Of a stretch of 64,000 nucleotides of DNA, positions 11,688 to 24,689 are shown piece by piece. Location: the NCBI GenBank assembly GCA_035610835.1, contig CM069448.1, positions 33,985,652 through 34,049,651 of the forward strand. The letters are read 5' to 3'. How positions within the stretch are numbered: the stretch's first letter is position 1; every line of letters begins with the position of its first letter. The translations under genes and the position numbers were made by a program. The stretch is from Ophiura sarsii (lineage: Eukaryota; Echinodermata; Ophiuroidea; Amphilepidida; Ophiuridae). A model generated the notes under the pieces. It saw only the letters and a list, made by a program, of their open reading frames with translations. It was not told the origin of the DNA and made no database searches.

Positions 11688-12854
11688 CATCCTCCTGGAG
11701 TATAGACGTACGACAACGACATCCTATTACAAGTCACGACATCAATAACATGTACTATGTGCTGATATAAGTATATAAGTACGCATTAACATGTAAGCAC
11801 ATGTTGTGATTGTTTTGCCAAACTGTTTCTTGACTTTTTTGAAATCCAAAATGGCTGTAAGAAACAACATTTGAAGCATTTTTTAAAAATCCCAAACAGC
11901 ATTCTTATGAAATTTTTAATATAATAATATCAAACTATATTGTTATTGCTTTTACATTTAATGATATCAAATTATATTGTTTTTTACATGTCACAGATAT
12001 ATGTTAACGTAATTTACCTTTTTTCGCACTTCTTTCTTTTGCTGCTGATGACTATGTAAAGAGATTTAACCCATGGTTGAAAATAAATATTATGATAAGA
12101 GGTTCAGTCAACCATATTTGTGTCTACACATGTGATCAAGCAAAATGAGTCGGAAGTCGCGAGTATTAATTTTTATATAAACCAAACAAAGGATACCGAC
12201 TTTCTCTTATTTTCTTTTGTTTGTAAAACCCTTTATTTGAGCAAATCTTTGGAAATAATTTCCATTTGTAATGGGTCTTTCTACATTATGTTGCATTTCA
12301 AATGGCCAAAACAATCAAGTAGAAACCTTTTTGCTTGATCGCATTGATAAGTCATGTTGGACTGAAGACGAAGTTGATACCAGTTTCAGTATTGCATATC
12401 CATAACATAATATCAGGAAGAAAATCTTGTATTTTGAAAGTTTTTGTAATCGTATTCTATTCCGTCCAGTACTACTCGTAATTTTGAACCTCCTTAATAT
12501 TGTGCTTTTGTGAGATTTCCATTTTGTAATTATCAAAGCATACGTTGAGTAATTTGGATTTATGCATTAAATATTGTATTTGTATAGTATTTTAATATAA
12601 TAAGAGATATGTACATAATGGACTTAAGTTAAACTATTTTATAATAGAGGTAAACCATTATTAAGTATTTTAAGTATTTAGTACTAGGACATATTTGATA
12701 GTGTTATTATTAAACGAGAAATAAAAACAATCGCTTGTGTATCAATCTTTTCGGAAATACTGTCCAATCCAGAACCATACGCTGCAGTTTTCAGTTCTCG
12801 TCTTAATATATAAGTTCTCTTAAAATATAAATGAAAATAAAGTATTGGCCTGCC
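11688..12854. other. Gene 1 3' flank / probable 3' UTR
   Basis: AU-rich, with several ATTTA-type words and AATAAA at 12082-12087. The region is conserved in the duplicate at about 22799-24200, where that AATAAA is broken. AU-rich 3' UTRs are common in cytokine mRNAs, but this is only suggestive. Confidence 0.35.
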
Positions 12855-12859
12855 GCAAT

Positions 12860-13471
12860 ACCGAGTGAGTCAAAATATTTCAGGTCCCGTGTTTAAAAAA
12901 AATTAATAAAAATGCTACTTGATTAAATATATCAGGTTTTTAAAAGTTGAATATCAATTTTTAAAACCTTGTTTCAGAATGGTGAAATGTTCATGATAAT
13001 ATAAATTACAAATCGCAAACCAGAAACATAGCATATTTACGAAACAGCGCACATAGTGCTCCACAAAATCCATGGTTTACAATATACTGTAGCCAAGTTG
13101 GATACATTGCATTCGCCTAATTGTTATACACAAATCTCAAAGAAATCTTCAAAACAAATTCAATTTGATCTATCATTAATGAAACAATAATTGTAGGTTA
13201 AATATAAACACATAAGCTCCACAATGCACATCAAATATATTCTTCATCAATACCAATTTCACAATGGAGAAGTTTGATTTCAACACTTTTGGAGAAATGC
13301 ACATATCCTCCATAAGGAATAATCGATTTGAAATAAATGAAAATTAGTTCATAATTATAGAGCTTATAATAATGTACCTTTCATACGTCTCATTGAATCT
13401 ATCCATTTATTCTTGTTTTCAAGGGCTATAAATAAAAGAATTAGGGACCCGAATATTTCGACTCACCCTGC
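12860..13471. mobile_element. Mariner-like TIR remnant
   Basis: Left end GAGTGAGTCAAAATATTTC followed by GGTCCC; right end GGGACCCGAATATTTCGAC followed by TCACCCTG. These are inverted repeats of about 28 bp with mismatches, and TA-like flanks. No transposase. A related left end recurs at 24536 in the duplicate and a related right end alone at about 26774-26803. Confidence 0.65.
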
Positions 13472-13957
13472 ATGTGTGTAAAATGCTTTGAACCATCATA
13501 CATGTATATAGTGTGTTAAAATGTCTTGTTTAAAATGTATTCATTTTTTGTTGAATATTCAATTTTATTATGAAACTGTTTTGCTGATATATCGTAGGCC
13601 TAAATTAGTACCAGATTTATAACGGTCCAAATGTATAATACCAAGACGTGAAATACGGTATCATATTAAATCTTAATTACGAGAAAAAGAACGACGTACA
13701 TTACCTAATTTTTCCATTATAACAATACAATATTTTTCTAATGCCATAAATCATTCAGATATCATTAAAGGCATATTATGTGATCTTTTCCAGGGGGCGA
13801 CCTCTATTCACAATTTTTGTTTAGTTTTTAGAAAGTAGATTTTCTTACAGATTTACATTTCTGATCATAGATCATGAATATATTCTGAGTTACAGAGCGA
13901 TACGGTTCCTAATTACTTCAAAATCATGGTTTTAGAGTGAATTTTGAATGAAAAATG

Positions 13958-13981
13958 AACTGTCCTGCTAGCAGGACAGTT
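13958..13981. repeat. Perfect 24-bp palindrome
   Basis: AACTGTCCTGCT followed immediately by its complement, with weaker symmetry outside (GAGTGAATTTT... ...AATTTTCACTC). This is probably the core of a small foldback element; no gene function is implied. Confidence 0.6.
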
Positions 13982-14925
13982 AATTTTCACTCTTTAAAAA
14001 GGGATGTTGGCTTCTTACAGACCACATACTTTTTGAGAGTAACCAGCGAAACGCTTTGGCGTGAACTTGGAATAGTACGTGCTCTCCTAGGGCATTTCTA
14101 AGCTATTTCACAGCTCAAAAAGTTTATAATTTTGTTTTATATTTCAGAATATTTTCAAACTGTAGTTATGTAGATATTTGCTTCATGTCCATGTGAATGT
14201 AAATTATGATGTGATATTAATTATGATAAAAGTTTAAGTTAAGCAAAGTTTGTCAGGATAATATTGATGATGTTTTATTGTATTGATTGATTTGGAATGA
14301 AGTTTACTCAGTACCCTTTAGTGCACCATTGATGCAAATTTTAATTATTTTCAGTACATACCGGTATTTACTCGTAGAATTCTACCAACAAATGTTTTTC
14401 TATTTAAAATTGATAAGGTTAAAAGTGATAAATATTCTTTTTTTGTAAAAGTGCGAGAAGAAAACTGTTAAACATTTAATGTGGTTGTGTGAATTAGCTT
14501 CTTCCTTAGTAATCAAATGGGCACATTATTATTTCTTATATCAATGTTTGTCTTGGATATTATGAGGTAAGCAATACCAAGTGAATACATATGATTATCA
14601 TCTTGGTTAAAAGGTTTATCTACAATTGTCGAGTTCAAGAATCGAGTTTGGTTTTTCAAAATTTTAAAAAGTGCAAAAAGTTGAAAAACAAATTGCTATG
14701 AGTATAAAACTGGAGGTCATATTCAAAAAAGTGAGTCTTTATTGTAAAATAATTCTTTATTTATGACTGTATTTATTTTTTAACTTTGTCATTACAATGT
14801 GTGTTTATTGTGTATGTATATTGTCTATTTATGTTGATAGCTTGTAAATAAAGACCCTCACGGGCATGAAAGTTTTAAAAAGATGTGACTCTATGGAATT
14901 GGTTTTGGAAAAGTGTAAATTGTTT
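13982..14925. other. AT-rich intergenic DNA
   Basis: No gene, repeat family or convincing exon seen. Confidence 0.4.
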
Positions 14926-15065
14926 TCCAGTATCGAGCGATACTGGAACGATTTTATGTTCTAGTATCTGGCGATACTGGTACACATGCTACCAGTAGTG
15001 ATATGTCCCAGTATTGAACGATACTGGTACATAATTGTATTCCAGTATCGCCCGATACTGGAACA
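14926..15065. repeat. Palindromic CCAGTATCG array 1
   Basis: Four imperfect hairpin units of the form CCAGTATCGnnCGATACTGG, for example CCAGTATCGCCCGATACTGG at 15043-15062, are separated by 10-25 bases. Similar arrays occur at 43483-43640 and 47205-47310, with a single degenerate unit at about 48677. Not a family I recognise. Confidence 0.75.
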
Positions 15066-15070
15066 TTTTA

Positions 15071-15301
15071 CGGCCGAGTGCACCAATGACGGGTAGCTGA
15101 AGAATAGCGCTACCTCACTAGTAAATGTAGCATAACTTACTAACGATGTAATTCTTAGAGCATTACTGGCGAGTAACACCAGAATAGCAACTAGCGAGGT
15201 AACTATCCACATTAATCAGCATCGTCACCTTACAAAATTAATTGGCGCATATGCCAAGTGTTAACCTATAGTTTACTGTAAAATTCTGACGTGAATGGTC
15301 C
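15071..15301. mobile_element. A-family TIR element, truncated copy (a)
   Basis: Starts with the family terminus CGGCCGAGTGCACCAATGAC and continues into sequence matching the other end of the full-length copies (TAACTTACTAACGATG, TTAACCTATAGTTTA). It is a deleted or rearranged copy without its far terminus. Confidence 0.7.
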
Positions 15302-15654
15302 TCCGTCGTGGGGGAACCCAAATGTATTAACAAAAGATGGCAAATACATACCTAAATACAAATTCACCTTATCCCACGTTCGCTGGTGACCCTTTAAATG
15401 AGTAATTCCATCCCAGAGTTTGACTAAAAGCCCTGTATAATTGAATGGGGAATTTCCTAATTCTACCAAAAGAGGGCGCTATTTTCTCAATTGCCTATTA
15501 TAGTTTAGCATGCCAGTTTAATAACTTTAAATGGATAAACAATACATTTTGAGTACATAGATTCCATAAAATAAGTTGTTTTATATTGTTTTATAACACT
15601 CTTGATAAAATATTATAGATGTAATTCTAACATACAGTTTTAAATGTGCATTTT

Positions 15655-16014
15655 TGTTACAGTTTGACACCTAGGCTAAATAAAGTACTTAAAGGAATAA
15701 TTTGGACTTAAAGCTGCTAAAAAATAAAGAAAATAAAGGCACAATGGAGTTACAAGTGGGCACTTTTCTCAATTTTTGGATTTTGTATTTTTATTTGCCT
15801 CTTACATTTGCTAGTTGCTTAATGTATCAGGCGATGCTGGAATAAATCAGCAAATTAGTTTGACATGGTCTATGACATTAGAGACAATTTTATGATGACA
15901 AATAGGGTAAAATTAAACATTAAAGGGGCATTGAGGTCGTAATTTAACATGGTGGTATAGAATCAGATGGTGATTTAGTACTTTATTTAGCCTAAGGTGT
16001 CAAACTGTAACAAA
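15655..16014. mobile_element. TIR MITE next to duplication boundary
   Basis: Inverted ends of about 35 bp: TGTTACAGTTTGACACC...AAATAAAGTACT on the left and AGTACTTTATTTAGCC...GGTGTCAAACTGTAACA on the right. No coding capacity. It ends about 20 bases before the left edge of the duplicated segment. Confidence 0.8.
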
Positions 16015-17445
16015 AAAGCCGTAATAACTTTCTTTTGCCGGCATTATGACGAGATGCATATACCTAACCAAAACAGCCGGCCTTCAATACCAATAATCTG
16101 TACAAGCAAATATTTCACACGGAATTTGACACTGCCTCATTCATACAGATTGAGAGGACACTTTTAACGTTATGATGTTTTAATTAACCAGACCTAATGA
16201 AAATAAAGTTGTAGGAAATCCATTTTGTCTATATATGGAATGTCATTGATTTCTACAGATTTTGATATTATCTGATTATTAAATGGACGCACGTCACATC
16301 AGTTTGAACTCGCGTAAAGTTCAACCTCACCAAAAAAACCGGTGCAACGGACATCCGTGGTGCGCAATACGTCACCTCGACCTCACAGCTCTGATTGGTT
16401 AGCGGTATTTTGTGAGTTTTCAAGCATGCGTGCGCAGCCTGATCGAAGTGCGCCCGCGTATGTCGAACTGTGGCCAGGAGATTAAGTGCCGTAGATCCAT
16501 TATGTCCAGTAACAGACAACGCTGAGTTAGTCTATTGTTGATGACGCGATTTTGTTTTCTATTGTAAAGAGGATGTCAATCTCGTGTGCAATTCATATGA
16601 CAAAATGTCAGCCATATACAATGCCAAGAAAATAACGTTTAATGTCATGTGACTGAGTGGTTCACGAAGGAGAAAAAAATGTTTGCAGGCACGTTTCTGC
16701 TTCGAAATGCGATTTAGCCGTGTATATTTTCCTTACATTCTAGAAAAGAGGCTTACAAAAGTTATTCTTGACCCACTTATAGAATAAAATAAACAGTTTA
16801 GCCTTGCATTGTAAAGATTTTAGCCTTGTATTGTAAAGATCAACGGTAGATCCTAGCTCCTACTATAAAAAAGAGGATATGTGCAGTGACTCTATCGTAC
16901 CAAAATATTACTTACAATATTACATATCTCAGCTTGAGTACTGACTGATTAATTGTTTTGGTTTGTTTTACGGATAGGTGAATGACGACAACAACTCTTT
17001 TGATATTTCTGAATTGCAAGAAGTGGTAATTGATGACGTCATAGTTCCAGTTGGACACATTTCTCCAAATGCAGGCAGCATTTTCTCATACAATGGAACG
17101 GTAAGAGACAGTTAAATACTTATTTGCTTTACTTTTTTCTTTACCCATAATATAGCTTTAAAGATGTTGTCTAATTATAAACTAGGTAATGTTGATTATG
17201 TGATTCATAAATAGGCCTAACTTACCTTTTGTTACGTCATTTTTACCCATCCTTCCCACTACAAATCAATCTGGTCGCATCTTGCACACGGACCACTAAC
17301 ATGTCGCATCAATTCCGCGCTCGTGCAAATTCTCCCTGTGTCCGTAGCATTTACGCGAGCTTGGTTCCTCAATCGAACTTGATAGGCATTCTGAGCAGGA
17401 ACTGATGTTTACGCGGGATGGCTCTACGTTATTTACTGTTGCTTA

Positions 17446-17765
17446 CTCATTAGGCTACAAGGCCCGCTTAGCAGCGCTATAAATTCATGTAAATTGGTGC
17501 CCTAAAAACCGGCACCAAATTTAAATATTCGCCTTCCATCAAAGCTGGTTGCTATATGACATAATTCTCGTGTGCAACCAACCGGCTGCAACATAATGAA
17601 AACTCACCCATGCAGTTAGCAAGTAGTACCGCTCGTACACGCCCCGAATTTAAATATGATTGCCTCGTTGTACACGCGCACTGGGCAATCTTCTCGTAGT
17701 AATTGATAACAATAGGTTTACCAGACCGAATTAATAGCGCTCCTAAGCGGGCAATTTATGTCATG
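17446..17765. mobile_element. TIR MITE with TTA duplication
   Basis: Internal inverted words GCCCGCTTAGCAGCGCT and AGCGCTCCTAAGCGGGC lie near the ends, and TTA flanks at 17443-17445 and 17766-17768. Copy 1 has the uninterrupted site GTTGCTTATGCATGCG near 8260. No transposase inside. Confidence 0.75.
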
Positions 17766-18566
17766 TTATGCACGCGTAGCATGAACGGGCGGAATTTTAT
17801 TTGTACGTAACGCGTGTGTTCATGTTTTGAATATTATCGCAATACATTTATTATTGTCCTTTTCTCCTACTAACGCAGCAAACACGTCAACTTCTTCAAC
17901 GGCATTACACAGCCTTACAATCCTACCTCACGGTAATTGACAGCATTTTGACCAATCAGACACTAGACGATGATGAAACCACCAAAACCAGACAATAAGC
18001 GATGAGGCTCAACAGTTTTTGAATCAAATCAGGACACTAATGGGAGATTGTCTATGCAAGATCAGAAGAGTGGTAAGTCGATCGGGGTAATAAGTTCCCA
18101 TGTAGTGCGTTCGATCGTTAATTTAATATGGAATGAGGAGCAAATCAATTTCTGGGGATGTGCGATATTCTAATTGTTCGTGTGGCTGGTTTCTCGTACG
18201 GTAGTAGAGACTAGTTTGTATAATGTACAAACAATAAAGTAGGAAGATTCTGTATCTATAATTGTAGTAAAGGGTTAAGAGAACTAATGTTTCGTTTACC
18301 GCGTATGAGAATGTGGTTACCACTGAATTCAAAATGACTTCAGCTATACATGTGTCAAAATCTAATTACCTTAATGAAGCAGCATAACAATGTATGCCTG
18401 ATCACAAAGTATTTTTCGAAAAATGCGCTTGGGCATTCGCGTATTGTACCCACAAAGCAAATCATTAGAAAATTCATATTTGCTTCTCTTTTTTTTCCAA
18501 TTTGGCGTGGTTACTTAAAACATCAGACCGTATTCTCATGCTAAACGCGGTTTTAGCTTAGAACAG

Positions 18567-18802
18567 TGTGACGTTTCGCCTTCTCTCGTCACTGGGGCAA
18601 CTAGTCCTCAAAGATAAAGCACTCGCTTCCTTTCATCATGCTTATAAACTATCAATCTTTATTTATTTACACGTCGACATTTATAGCGACTATCTTGGTC
18701 AGCGCTCCAATCATTCTGAATCTATACAGTAATTACACAAGCGTGAGTGCAGAACTCGAATCAACCGAGTGGGGGCGCCAATCATGAATTCTATCCGTGA
18801 CA
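18567..18802. mobile_element. Solo-LTR-like insertion
   Basis: A 236-bp insertion starts TGTGACG and ends CGTGACA, that is TG...CA termini with a short imperfect inverted repeat, flanked by ACAG on both sides (18563-18566, 18803-18806). Copy 1 has a single ACAG here (AGAACAGTGAC), the empty site. The size and ends suit a solo LTR, but no internal retroelement gene is present to confirm. Confidence 0.65.
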
Positions 18803-19015
18803 ACAGTGAAACTAAACTCGTGTCTAAATTAAACGCGAGTCTATCTTTTAAACGACGTGTTTAACAGAACCCGCTTATACATTTGTGAATCTGGTTCCCA
18901 GATCAGAGTGGTTGTGCGTTCACTGTTCACTGTATTCACTGTATACAGTATTCAGTTTATTGTGGCCCAAATTAGTTACAATAGATATAGACCAAATGTT
19001 TTAAATTGACTTGAC

Positions 19016-19717
19016 TTAGGGCGGATGATTTTTCCGAACCACAATGCCTCTCCAGATCTTCCTATCCAACATAGCTGTCTTGATTTCTTCCACCTGCAGT
19101 CCTGAATCACGTTTGAGTATGTCAATGTAGGTAAGGGCTGGTCTACCACGCTTTGGGATCCAATGTATAAGTTTGTGTACTAGCTCCTTGGACCCTCTGA
19201 AGCAGTGTCCAGCAAATCTTGCTCTACGTTCTCTGATCTTGTCCGAGACTTTTGGCATGTCCCCATACAGGTCCTTATTTGTCACATGCTGTCTCCAGTT
19301 GATGTTGAACACAGATCTTAGCATCCTAGTGTAGCAGCCATCCAGTTGTTTACCAAGCTTTGCGGTGACTGTCCATGCCTCACATCCATAAAGTAGGACG
19401 GATTCTACTGTAGCTATGAACAATCTTTCTTTGAGCTTTCTGGATAATGATTTAGCCTTCCATAGCTGACTAAGTTTGCCACAAGCTCTCCATGCAGTTG
19501 CTTTGCGTGTTTTGATGTCCTTTTCAGTACTGTTCATCCAGGCTCCAAGGTATTTGAAGTCTTCCAGTTTATCAAGGCTCATGCCTTCGCTTGTGGTAAT
19601 TACAGGTACTTGCGTCTGGTTGAAGGACATGTACTTCGTCTTTGCAGCGTTCATTTTGAGCCCAACTCTTCCCACTGAAGTCTCCACTCTGTTGAGTAGT
19701 GATTGCGCTTGAGACAC
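19016..19717 (-). pseudogene. LINE reverse transcriptase C-terminal region
   Basis: Encodes thumb/C-terminal sequence after the catalytic motif: LLNRVETSVGRVGLKMNAAK, the widespread LYGCEAWT motif, and a terminal segment RGRPALTYIDILKRD. The FADDIALLS catalytic block lies just upstream in this frame, but is cut from the preceding RT block by a frameshift at about 19790-19810. Confidence 0.85.
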
Positions 19718-19742
19718 TTCCTTAGACAGCAGTGCAATGTCG

Positions 19743-20240
19743 TCAGCAAAGTCTAAGTCTGTTAATACGGTTGGTCCTATTCTTCTGCTTCTTCTTTTTG
19801 TTAGGTGGAATCCTAGCTCTTCTTCTCTGCCATCTATATATGGCCTCTCTTAGGGCATAGTCAAGAACAATGACAAAAAGATATGGAGCCAGGGTGTCTC
19901 CTTGTAGTACTCCAGCCAGTATCTCAAACACTTCTGTTTCTCCATCTGGTGATATGACCTTTGCCTTGGTGTCTTTGTATATGTCTGTTCTCGCATTTGT
20001 AAGCTGATCGGGTACACCATAGGCTTTCAATATTTGCAGCATTCGTCCCGTATGTATTGTGTCAAACGCTTTCTTGAAGTCGATAAAGTTTATGATGGCT
20101 GGCAGGTTATTTGATCTTATTCCCTCAATAATTCTTCGAAGGGCAAGTATATGACCTACAGTGGTACGTCCTACTCTGAAGCCATTTTGATTAGCTCTTA
20201 GGTGGACGTCGAGCTCCGGTCTAATTCTGTTGAGTATCAT
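19743..20240 (-). pseudogene. LINE reverse transcriptase core
   Basis: Contains RT motifs: QNGFRVGRTTVGHILALRR, the IDFKKAFDTI motif (the DFxKAFD block) and AGVLQGDTLAPYLF. It is separated from the endonuclease/linker by a frameshift near 20300-20400. Confidence 0.87.
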
Positions 20241-20411
20241 CTTGTTGTATAGCTTGGCAACAACTGAACTCAGGCTTATTCCACGGTAGTTACCCTCAAG
20301 CTGAGATCACCTGATTTCGGTATTGGTACTATGTTGAGAATGGACCACTGTTCTGGCTTTTTCCCGTTCAACAAGGCATCATTGCAGAAGTCGAAAATGA
20401 TGTCATCCAAG

Positions 20412-21506
20412 TCACATATTTTGAGCATCTTCCCCACAGCTTTTCCCTTCTACTAGTGCCTTCTTAGCCTTCTCATATGCCTCCAAGTCAAAGGTTCCTA
20501 CTTTAATGTTGAGATCTGATAGTATTGGAGCAATTTCCTCATCCTCATTACTTATATGTGGTGGGCTCCCAAGTAGATTTTTGAAGTGAGTGTACCAGTT
20601 GTTTAATCTCTCCTTTTGCGTGAACCCTTTGATTTGCCCATTTCTTGTTGTCAGTCTTCCTGATATTTGGTTTATCAGTTTCCAACTCTTACCATGCTTG
20701 CTGTTTATGTGAGCATTTTCTACCTCTCTTAGCTTATTGGTAAGGTCTTTCTCTTTCACTTGATCATAAGCCTCCCCTAGGCTCTTCTTAGCATCCTTAT
20801 AATCTCTGCTATTTTCCTCATTGTTAGTGTCTAGTTGATATTTTGCGTAAGCTTCATCAATTTTTGTTATCGCCCCAATAACCTGGGCGTCTTTTGAGAA
20901 GTAGGTTCTTTTCTCTTTCTTCCTCGCAGGAATGACTTCTGCAGCTTCTTGAGTGGCTGTGATGAACTTTGTGTATTTCTCAGTTGCAGTTTCTACGTCA
21001 TCCTGAAGGGGCTGAAACCTATCTTGATCAGTTGTCAATAGATTCCAATCGTACTGCTTTTTCCGTTTGATGATCTTACTCTTCCTGAGGCTTAATCGGA
21101 TGCTAGCAGAGACTATTCTATGGTCAGATCCCACACTAGCAAAGGTGTTGTATGCTTCAGAAGTTTGCACACTGTTTCGCCATTTCAGCCTGACAAGGAT
21201 GTGGTCCAGCTGTAGTTTATTGCCGCCTGGGCTGACATATGTCCACAACTTGCCTTTTTTCTTGCGAAAGTAGGTATTTGCGACTATTAGATCTTTCTCT
21301 TTAGCTAGTTCTGCTAGATACTCTCCATTTCTGTTTGTATCATCATGGTATGAAAATTTGGCGTCATCCTTTCCAAGTCTGGCATTGTAGTCGCCGACAA
21401 CAAGCAAGATGTTGTGTGCTGGAATGGAGTCAATCTCCCCCTTTAGACTGTTGTAGTGCTCTTCTATGATGTCCTCTTCCGTCCTCTTCCGCCGTTTTAA
21501 ATGCAC
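20412..21506 (-). pseudogene. LINE endonuclease C-terminal half and linker
   Basis: Shows endonuclease-exonuclease-phosphatase motifs LLVVGDYNARLG, LDHILVR and the catalytic GSDHRIV. The N-terminal half with its first metal ligand is missing because the element is 5'-truncated. The last codons at the 5' side run into target-site sequence. Confidence 0.87.
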
Positions 21507-21614
21507 GTGTATTTTTAAGACTACACGATCTGCACATCAGCTTCCACCGTTCACGGTTGAGTAATCATTCAATGCATACAGTTGGTGTATTTGATTTATG
21601 TACGAAGCCTTATT

Positions 21615-21800
21615 TGTATCATTTCGTGTCGCGTATTTCGCATCTCGATCCCGAAATTTCGATTTCGTGTCACGCCCGCGACATTTCGTGTCGCGACCCT
21701 AAAATGTCGCCCTCGAAATCTCGACCTCTAGTACGAAATCTCGTGTCGCGTATTTCGATTTCGTGTCGCGTCCCTGACATTTCGTGTAGCGAACCCAAAA
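21615..21800. repeat. Degenerate TTTCGTGTCGCG repeat
   Basis: About eight loose repeats around TTTCGTGTCGCG and CGAAATnTCG. Not present at the equivalent place in copy 1, so it is a later expansion or insertion. Confidence 0.6.
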
Positions 21801-24200
21801 TTCACACTCGAAAAAAAAATTGCGAAATATTAATTCTTTCGAAATTTAAACTAAAAAAAGGGTCGCCCATTACTTAACGATGACAGTAGTTTTATTCCGT
21901 TTTGAAGATGATTCCTGAAATTATATATTTAAGCTACTGTGTGAATATATTTACGGAGAGAAGCTAATATTGTTCTATGATGCGGTTTATTCCGTTTTAA
22001 AGATCATTCCTAAAATTATAAAAGCTACTTTCTGATTATTTTACGGAGTAAAGGTAAGATGTTCTATGATGCGCTTTATTCCGTGGCTCCAAACTGAGCG
22101 CAAGAAAGACCCAAGTTCCAAATCAGTAAATTAAACGATATCGCTCAATACAACATTTTTGTCAAAAAATTATATATCATGTGAATGCTAAAACTATAAC
22201 CTACAATATTGTCCATGTTTCGTTACAAGCAAATGTTATAAAAGGTTGTTGATCTATTGCATAATGTCGGTACCGATTTTTAATAACCAAACACAAAATC
22301 ACCTGGTCAGGAATTTGTGTGTGTTATGTGCCGTTTGCCCTACAGTATATGTAAAGTTTCGTTACAGGCCAATGTTATAAAAGGTTGTTGACAAAATCAA
22401 CAATTATACTGTGTCTCATGCCTAAAAAATAAAAAGTTACAAGGATGCCATTATTTTCATTTTCATATCTTCATTAGCGGTTATGTCCCGTTTTATGTTA
22501 TGTCTCTGTCTATAGAGGGCTTGACATGATACCTTTTCACCCCCATATGAGCCACAATAAAAACACTATTATAAATGTTGTAATCGTTATTTCCTCTTCC
22601 ATTCAATATCTTTAAAGATCTTTACAGATGGTGAGCTACGGCAATAATCAGCAGGAGCCTGCCCATTTGGACACGAACATGGATACGATACCCACAAAAA
22701 ATCACAATGACGCTGCTCGTGTAATACGGGAAATGGGCTTGTACTGCAGTCCGTTACAAGGCGATATAAGGGCATTGCAAATATACGACCGAATTTAATA
22801 CTGCATGAGCAGATCACAATATCCCCAGCGTAACATCCTCCTGGAGCCGAGGGGTGATAGGCCCGTATAGCCAATACCAAGGGAATATAGTGTGCCCTAT
22901 TGCCCCTCTACCATGTAGTATTTGTATACTATGTGCTGATTTTGTTGGCGCCGTCTGTAAACCTGCTTCAGAAGGCTTCAAAACAGACTGGCACATATGC
23001 TAGGCCCGATAATCATACCTCTGACACAGTGGATATGAACACGAGACTGACCGTATATAAGTACACATTTTAATGTCACAACATGTGCTTATACATGTTA
23101 AAACATGTATAAGCGCAAGTTGTGATTTTTTTGCCAAACTGTTTCTTGACTTTTTTGAAAGCCAAAATGGATTTATGGCTGTAAAAAACAACATTTGAAG
23201 CTTTTTTTAAAATCCCACACAGCATTCTTATGACATTTTCAATGTTATAATATCAAACTATATTGTTGTTGCTTTTACATTTAATGATATCAAATTATAT
23301 TATTTCTTACATGTCACAGATTTATGTTACCGTAATTTAACTCTTTTCACACTTCTTTCTTTTGCTGCAAGAGATTTACCCATGGTTGAAAAAAATTATT
23401 ATGATTTTTGAGATGTAATAGGTTCAGTAAACCATATTTGTGTCTACACATGTGAACAAGCAAAATGTGTCGTAAGTCGCGAGTATTGATTTTTATATAT
23501 AACCAAACAAAGGATATAGACTTTCTTTTATTTTCTATTGTTTTTAAAACTCTTTATTTGAGCAAATATTGGAAATAATTTCCATTTTTAATGGGGCTTT
23601 CTACATAATGTTGCATTTCAAATGGCCAAGACAATCAAGTAGAAACCTTTTTGCTTGATCGCATTGATAAGTCATGATGGACTGAAGACGAAGTTGATAC
23701 CAGTTTTAGTATTGCATATCCATAACATAATATCAGGAAGTATATCTTGTATTTTGAGAGGTTTTTGTAATCGTATTCTATTCCGTCCAGTACTACTCGT
23801 AATTTTGAACCTCCTTAATATTGTGCTTTTGTGAGATTTCCATTTTGTAATTATCAAAGCATACGTTGAGTAATTTGGATTTATGCATTAAATATTGTAT
23901 TTGTATAGTATTTTATTATAATAAGAGATATGTACGTACATATTGGACTTAAGTTAAAATATTTTATAATAGAGGTAAACTTTTATTAAGTATTTTACGT
24001 ATTTAGTACCGGGACATATTTGATAGTGTTATTATTATACGAGAAATATAATTTCAAATCGTCGATGGAGTTTTTTAATAAACCAATCGCTTGTGTATCA
24101 ATCTTTTCGGAAATTCTGTCCAATCCGGAACCATACGCTGCAGTTTTCAGTTCTCGTCTTAATATATAAGTTCTCTTAAAATATAAATGAAAATAAAGTA

Positions 24201-24523
24201 TAGATGGTGTGACCGGTGACGTCATGTATTTACAAATGGGACACCCTCTGTTGATTCCCTCCAGGCAGAATATACAGTAAAGTTAATGAAGACAACATGA
24301 AATTTCTTTCTAATGAATTGTAAAACTCATTTTGTTTTGTTTTGTGAAATGCGATAGCTTATAGCATTCCTAAGCAAGACAGTTTTGATAACAATTTGCT
24401 ATGACACCACAATCTAGTTAGAAAACCTGATCTGGCCTATGTAAACTATAGGAACTCTTGCCCGGTGTGTTTTGTCTCAAATCAACAGAGGGCGTCCTAA
24501 ATGTAAACAACGGTCACCTCATC
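24201..24523. mobile_element. TA-flanked TIR MITE
   Basis: Inverted ends of about 45 bp with mismatches: TAGATGGTGTGACCGG... and the complement of AGATGAGGTGACCGTTG..., both followed inside by an ACCCTCTGTTGATT / AATCAACAGAGGG pair. Flanking TA lies at 24199-24200 and 24524-24525. Copy 1 has the empty site AAAGTATTGGCC at 12837-12850. Confidence 0.88.
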
Positions 24524-24689
24524 TATTGGCCTGCCGCAATACAGAGTGAGTCAAAATATTTCAGGTCCCGTGTTTAAAAAAATCAATAAAAATGCTACTT
24601 GATTAAATATGTCAGGTTTTTTAAAGTTGAATATCATTTTGTAAAACCCTGTTTCAAAATGGTGAAATGTTTATGATAATATATGTTAT

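Larger units (their letters stand above)
6391..13757. repeat. Segmental duplication, copy 1
   Basis: This segment, from the word CCGGCATTATGACGAG to TAATGCCATAAATCATTC, recurs in the same orientation at about 16036-25700. It contains exons 3-5 of gene 1 but not the promoter or exons 1-2. The copies are highly similar in exons and much of the introns, and differ by several clean transposon insertions. Confidence 0.85.
19007..21493 (-). mobile_element. 5'-truncated RTE-like non-LTR retrotransposon with 9-bp TSD
   Basis: The insertion is flanked by GTTTTAAAT (18998-19006 and 21494-21502), and the duplicate partner locus near 9345 lacks it. On the minus strand it encodes, in order, the C-terminal part of an apurinic-type endonuclease, a linker, a reverse transcriptase and a Cys/His-poor C-terminal region. 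The 3' end has almost no UTR and ends in an AAGTC-type short repeat, as in RTE-like elements. The 5' end begins inside the endonuclease, so it was truncated on insertion. At least two frameshifts separate the coding blocks, so it is inactive. Confidence 0.9.
16979..22796 (+). pseudogene. Partial duplicate of cytokine-like gene 1 (exons 3-5)
   Basis: Exon 3 copy at 16979-17101 is intact with GTAAGA donor. The exon 4 copy starts at about 17879 and has lost one base in the GATGATGA(T)ACAC region, so the frame reaches TAA at about 17998 inside the exon. The exon 5 copy at about 22628-22796 is still open (starts MVSYG, ends before TAA) but much diverged, with a longer A-rich insert and without the IWALQRW pair. 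No signal-peptide exon or promoter was copied, and a LINE occupies its intron 4. It is a decayed partial copy, although a chimeric transcript spliced from upstream cannot be excluded. Confidence 0.85.
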
